Part shown: piece by piece, positions 60,496-64,000 of the stretch
How positions within the stretch are numbered: the first letter of the stretch is position 1
Layout of the letters: every line of letters starts with the position of its first letter
Origin: Microbispora catharanthi
Lineage (GTDB): Bacteria; Actinomycetota; Actinomycetes; Streptosporangiales; Streptosporangiaceae
Assembly: GCF_006334915.2 (NCBI RefSeq)
Contig: NZ_VDMA02000008.1
Coordinates: forward strand, 248,001-312,000
DNA length: 64,000 nucleotides
Direction of reading: 5' to 3'
The notes under the pieces: generated by a model
Database searches by the model: none
What the model was told of the DNA's origin: nothing
The model's input: only the letters and a program-made list of their open reading frames with translations
Position numbers and translations under genes: made by a program

Positions 60496-61925
60496 GCAGG
60501 CGTCCGAACATCGTCATGATCCTGACCGACGACCACGCGTCGCACGCGGTCAGCGCGTACGGATCGGTCGTCAACCGGACGCCGCGGATCGACGAGATCG
60601 CGGACCTCGGCGTCCGGTTCGACAACTGCTTCGCCACCAACGCGCTGTGCTCGCCGAGCCGGGCCAGCATCCTGACCGGGACCTACTCGCACGTGAACGG
60701 CGTCTCGACGCTGGTCACGCCGATCGACGCGGCGCAGCCGACGTTCGTGAGCCAGTTGAAGGCGGCCGGATATCGCACCGCGATCGTCGGCAAGTGGCAC
60801 ATGGGGGACGGCCCGGGGCACAACCCTCAGGGGTTCGACTACTGGGACGTGCTGATCGAGCAGGGGGAGTACTTCGACCCGTCGTTCCTGTCGGAGGAGG
60901 GCCTTCGGACCGTCCCCGGCTATGCCACCGACCTCATCACGGACATGGCGCTGAACTGGGCCGACTCGCTCGACGGCGACGATCCCTACTGCCTGCTGAT
61001 CTACCACAAGGCGCCGCACCGCCCGTGGGAGCCGGACGACAAGCACGCGGGGATGTACACCGACCCCATCCCGGTGCCCTCGACGTTCGACGACGACTAC
61101 GCGACGCGCTCGTCGTCGGCCCGGCGGGCCGCCATGCGGATCGCCGAGCACCTCAACGCCGAGGACCTCAAGCAGGACCCGCCGGAGGGGCTGTCCTACG
61201 AGGAACTGGCGCTGTGGAAGTACCAGCGCTACATGGAGGACTACCTGGCCGTCGTCGCGTCGGTGGACGACAACGTCGGCCGGGTGGTCGACTGGCTGCG
61301 CGAGCGCGGTGACCTCGACGACACGCTGCTGATGTACTGCTCCGACCAGGGCTTCTTCCTGGGCGACCACGGCTGGTTCGACAAGCGGTTCATGTACGAG
61401 GAGTCGCTGCGGATGCCGCTCGTGCTGAGCTATCCGCGGCGCATCCCGGGCGGCCAGGTGCACACCGGGATCGTCACGAACGTCGACTTCGCGCAGACCG
61501 TGCTGGACGCGGCCGGGGTGGCGCACCACCCCCGGATGCAGGGCCGCAGCTTCCTCGCCGACCTGACCGGCGAGCCGGGCCCGCCGCCCGCGGAGGGCAT
61601 GTACTACCGCTACTGGGAGCACGACGACGTCTTCCACAAGGCGCCGGCCCATTACGGCTACCGGACGTCCCGCTACAAGATCATTTACTTCTACAACGAC
61701 GGCATGGGCATCCCCGGCACGGGCGCGTTCAGCTACCCGGGTGAGTGGGAGCTGTACGACCTGGAGGCCGACCCGGAGGAACTGCGCAACGTCTACGACG
61801 ACCCGGCCTACCGGGAGGTCCGCGAGGAGATGAAGGTCCGCATGTGGCACGCGCAGGCGGCCCTCGGCGACGAGCCGCACCCGAGCCAGCCGGTGCCCCG
61901 ATCGCTGCAATACACGGGGGCCTGA
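60492..61925 (+). CDS. type I sulfatase, cytosolic (Cys-type), second copy
   Basis: A 477-residue sulfatase clearly different from its neighbour. It has [18 protein letters not shown], active-site CSPSR with Cys53, GKWHMGD and [15 protein letters not shown] metal-site motifs. It resembles sulfatases acting on sulfated sugars such as iduronate- or N-acetylglucosamine-sulfate types, but the target is not certain. It has no signal peptide. Two sulfatases of different specificity suggest a substrate carrying more than one sulfate. The FGE gene starts two bases after its stop. Confidence 0.9.
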   Translation: MSRRPNIVMILTDDHASHAVSAYGSVVNRTPRIDEIADLGVRFDNCFATNALCSPSRASILTGTYSHVNGVSTLVTPIDAAQPTFVSQLKAAGYRTAIVGKWHMGDGPGHNPQGFDYWDVLIEQGEYFDPSFLSEEGLRTVPGYATDLITDMALNWADSLDGDDPYCLLIYHKAPHRPWEPDDKHAGMYTDPIPVPSTFDDDYATRSSSARRAAMRIAEHLNAEDLKQDPPEGLSYEELALWKYQRYMEDYLAVVASVDDNVGRVVDWLRERGDLDDTLLMYCSDQGFFLGDHGWFDKRFMYEESLRMPLVLSYPRRIPGGQVHTGIVTNVDFAQTVLDAAGVAHHPRMQGRSFLADLTGEPGPPPAEGMYYRYWEHDDVFHKAPAHYGYRTSRYKIIYFYNDGMGIPGTGAFSYPGEWELYDLEADPEELRNVYDDPAYREVREEMKVRMWHAQAALGDEPHPSQPVPRSLQYTGA

Positions 61926-61927
61926 CC

Positions 61928-62845
61928 ATGTCGGGGAGCTGCTGCACGCCCGCGACGCCGGGACAGCCCCGTGAGCCGGTTCGCTTCACCGCGGGGGGCC
62001 GGCACGGGATCGAGCAGGCGCGCCTGCCCGGCGGCGGGTTCCGGATGGGCGACGCCACCGGCGACGGCAACCCCGGCGACGGCGAGGGGCCCGTGCACGC
62101 GGTCACCGTGGCGCCGTTCTCGATCGACGCCACGACGGTGACGGTCGCGGACTTCGCCGCCTTCGCCGAGGCGACCGGCTACCGCACCGAGGCGGAGGAG
62201 TACGGCTTCTCCGCCGTCTTCCACCTGGCGATGCGCGCCCACCCCGACGACGTGATGGGCCCCGTGCCCGGCACCCCCTGGTGGGTGGGCGTGCGCGGCG
62301 CCGACTGGCGTCACCCCGCCGGGCGGCTGTCGCAGGCCGAGCCCGACCACCCGGTGGTCCACGTGAGCTGGAACGACGCGATGGCGTACTGCTCGTGGGC
62401 GGGCCGTCGGCTGCCCACAGAGGCCGAGTGGGAGTACGCCTCCCGGGGCGGCCTCGACGGCGCCCGCTACCCCTGGGGAGACGACCTACCTCAGGACGAG
62501 TGGCGGGTGAACATCTGGCAGGGCGTCTTCCCTACCGAAAACACCCTGGACGACGGTTATCTCACGACCGCTCCGGTTCGTACGTTCACGCCCAACGCGT
62601 ACGGGCTGTGGCAGACGGTGGGGAACGTCTGGGAGTGGTGCGCGGACTGGTACGCGCCCGACTACTACGTCTACTCGCCCTCGGACAACCCACGCGGTCC
62701 GCTACGCGGCAGGGCCCGGGTGCTGCGCGGCGGTTCGTTCCTGTGCCACGACTCCTACTGCAACCGCTACCGCAACTCGGCGCGGTCGTCGAACACCCCC
62801 GACTCCTCCATGGCCAACGCCGGATTCCGCACCGTCGCTCTCTGA
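61928..62845 (+). CDS. formylglycine-generating enzyme (sulfatase-modifying factor)
   Basis: A 305-residue, copper-dependent oxidase that converts the active-site Cys of CxPxR sulfatases to C-alpha-formylglycine. The FGE-sulfatase fold is complete: [35 protein letters not shown] blocks and the catalytic cysteines Cys273 and Cys278 in [11 protein letters not shown] followed by SSNTPDSS. The latter is nearly identical to the S. coelicolor enzyme as I remember it. It has no signal peptide and so works on the two upstream cytosolic sulfatases. Extra cysteines lie at the very N-terminus (GSCCTP). Confidence 0.93.
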   Translation: MSGSCCTPATPGQPREPVRFTAGGRHGIEQARLPGGGFRMGDATGDGNPGDGEGPVHAVTVAPFSIDATTVTVADFAAFAEATGYRTEAEEYGFSAVFHLAMRAHPDDVMGPVPGTPWWVGVRGADWRHPAGRLSQAEPDHPVVHVSWNDAMAYCSWAGRRLPTEAEWEYASRGGLDGARYPWGDDLPQDEWRVNIWQGVFPTENTLDDGYLTTAPVRTFTPNAYGLWQTVGNVWEWCADWYAPDYYVYSPSDNPRGPLRGRARVLRGGSFLCHDSYCNRYRNSARSSNTPDSSMANAGFRTVAL

Positions 62846-62859
62846 AGAAACGGCCTGCG

Positions 62860-63984
62860 TCAGAGGGGGAGGCTGCCGGCGGTGCGGAGCGCGTCCCCGG
62901 TGTCCAGGCCGAGCCGGGCCGCCCAGGTCAGCGCCTCGACGAGGGAGGCGTCGTCGTCCGTCAGGCGGGCGGCCGCGAGAGTGTGCGGTGCCTTGCCCTC
63001 GTCGAGCAGGGCGGTCCACTGCCGTGCGGTGAGGGCCAGGTAGCGCAGGTCGGGCAGGTCGGCCAGGACGGTCAGGTCGCGGACGACGGCCCGGGAGAGG
63101 TCCAGGCCGCGCAGGTTGGGGACGGTGCGCAACGCGACGATGTCGATCGGGGTGGTGCTTCCCAGTTCCAGGGAGGTCAGGTGGCGGTGGCCTTCGAGCG
63201 GGGTCAGGTCGCCGCCGTCCAGGGTGACGCGCAGAGATTCGACAGGCAGCGTGCGAACCGGTGCCAAATCGGTGGTTGCGCAGCGATTGAGGTGCAGCAG
63301 CCGCAGGTTCGCGGCGCCGGTGAGCGGGGCCAGATCGACCGGGCTCGCGGCGTCGTTGACGTGGACGGCCTGAAGGCCGGGCGGGACCTCGCCGGGGATC
63401 TCGCCGACGATCCTCTCGGGACCCCGCCTCGGCTCGGGCTCCACCAGCTCGATGTGGTCGTCGTGCTTCTCGTAGGCGCCCAGTTCCAGCAGTTCCAGGT
63501 GGCGGCCGAGCAGCGAGGTCACGGAGTCGGCGACGTATACCGGACACTCGTCGTAGTCGCGGCCGACGCGGATGACCTGGCCCGGGCGGCCGTTCCCGGC
63601 CGGGGCCAGGTCCACCGCCAGGTAGTTGCCGTCCTCGCCGGTGGCGAAGGGCACCCAGGCCGGGTGTCCGCCGGCCCGCCGGACGGTGCCGGGCGGATCG
63701 GCGTCGAAGACGACCGAGTTCCACCCCAGTTCCCAGCCGTACCAGACCGGCTCGCACAGGTCGGCGTGGACGGCGACCAGGTCCTCCAGCGCCAGCCAGC
63801 CGTTGTCGTGGAGCAGGTAGCGGTGCTCGTAGTCGATGCCATCGCCGTCCGCGATCAGATACAGCGCACGCAGGTCGGCGGGCAGCGGCCGGCCGATGCG
63901 GCGCTCTGCCCGGTCGAGTGCGGCGGCTGACGCGGGCGGCGGCAGTTGTTCGGGCCGCCCCAAGATCGCGGCCCGCCGCTCCAT
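62860..63984 (-). CDS. SUKH (SMI1/KNR4)-like protein with leucine-rich C-terminus, probably 5' truncated
   Basis: At least 374 residues. The N-terminal part (LPPPASAAALDRAERRIGRPLPADLRALYLIADG) is a SUKH/SMI1-KNR4 domain, a fold used by many immunity proteins against secreted nuclease toxins. The second half has leucine-rich repeat-like segments (ANLRLLHLNRC, HLTSLELGS, PNLRGLDLS, PDLRYLAL). The frame stays open from the ATG at 63984 to the window edge, and FHAY before it looks like coding sequence, so the real start may lie outside. It converges on the FGE gene, 14 bp between stops. No toxin gene is visible inside the window. Confidence 0.68.
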   Translation of the reverse strand: MERRAAILGRPEQLPPPASAAALDRAERRIGRPLPADLRALYLIADGDGIDYEHRYLLHDNGWLALEDLVAVHADLCEPVWYGWELGWNSVVFDADPPGTVRRAGGHPAWVPFATGEDGNYLAVDLAPAGNGRPGQVIRVGRDYDECPVYVADSVTSLLGRHLELLELGAYEKHDDHIELVEPEPRRGPERIVGEIPGEVPPGLQAVHVNDAASPVDLAPLTGAANLRLLHLNRCATTDLAPVRTLPVESLRVTLDGGDLTPLEGHRHLTSLELGSTTPIDIVALRTVPNLRGLDLSRAVVRDLTVLADLPDLRYLALTARQWTALLDEGKAPHTLAAARLTDDDASLVEALTWAARLGLDTGDALRTAGSLPL

Positions 63985-64000
63985 GTACGCGTGGAACCGT

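Overview
This 64 kb window is high-GC DNA with dense, frequently ATGA/GTGA-overlapping genes. It carries a mycothiol-dependent enzyme family member, a DevR/DosR-type regulator, Tat lipoproteins and many NarL-type two-component pairs. Together these point to a filamentous actinomycete. A Streptosporangiaceae-like soil organism is my best guess, by inference only. I see no rRNA, tRNA, CRISPR array, insertion sequence, phage or plasmid gene, so it reads as chromosome with an accessory, glycan-oriented gene content.

Layout. 1-3.4 kb: mannoside use (GH2 beta-mannosidase cut by the left edge, then manA). 3.5-7.8 kb: a secreted polysaccharide deacetylase, a CPBP membrane protease, a mycothiol-dependent DinB-fold enzyme and a Lys/Pro/Val-repeat secreted protein. 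7.8-11.5 kb: an ABC exporter divergent from a histidine kinase/response regulator pair. 11.5-17.3 kb: a flavoprotein disulfide reductase, a degenerate uridine-kinase-like protein, cytochrome bd oxidase (cydAB), and a PPOX-fold protein with a DevR-like regulator; DosR-type palindromes lie upstream of the last two and perhaps of cydA. 17.3-26.5 kb: a NERD-pseudokinase, an SDR, anti-sigma/STAS partner-switch genes, a YbdK-type ligase, a PLP decarboxylase and small proteins. 26.5-32.1 kb: a GH42 beta-galactosidase and a CUT1 sugar importer without its own ATPase, behind a stack of palindromes. 32.3-36 kb: a second two-component pair, a serine beta-lactamase-fold hydrolase and a Nudix enzyme.

36.2-43.9 kb holds eight translationally coupled genes (membrane protein, GT2, YvcK/CofD-like, HAD, nucleotidyltransferase, flippase, GT4, GT2). 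This looks like a complete, unassigned surface-glycan pathway. A CebR-type palindrome lies in its promoter region. A perfect copy lies just beyond its end, between a secreted Cip1-like protein and a Tat-exported PL8 polysaccharide lyase, so synthesis and lysis may share one sugar-responsive LacI-family repressor.

47.1-52.6 kb: an Rsm22-like methyltransferase, a GAF-PP2C phosphatase with its STAS partner, and four related small secreted proteins with a conserved Cys pair and curlin-like Gly/Asn/Gln periodicity, interrupted by an SMP-30 gene. I consider this family the most likely undescribed item. 52.7-62.8 kb: a secreted GH43 enzyme divergent from a ROK regulator that heads an operon of an ABC importer, two cytosolic sulfatases and their formylglycine-generating enzyme, a self-contained unit for importing and desulfating small sulfate esters. 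The window ends in a SUKH plus leucine-rich protein that probably runs past the right edge.
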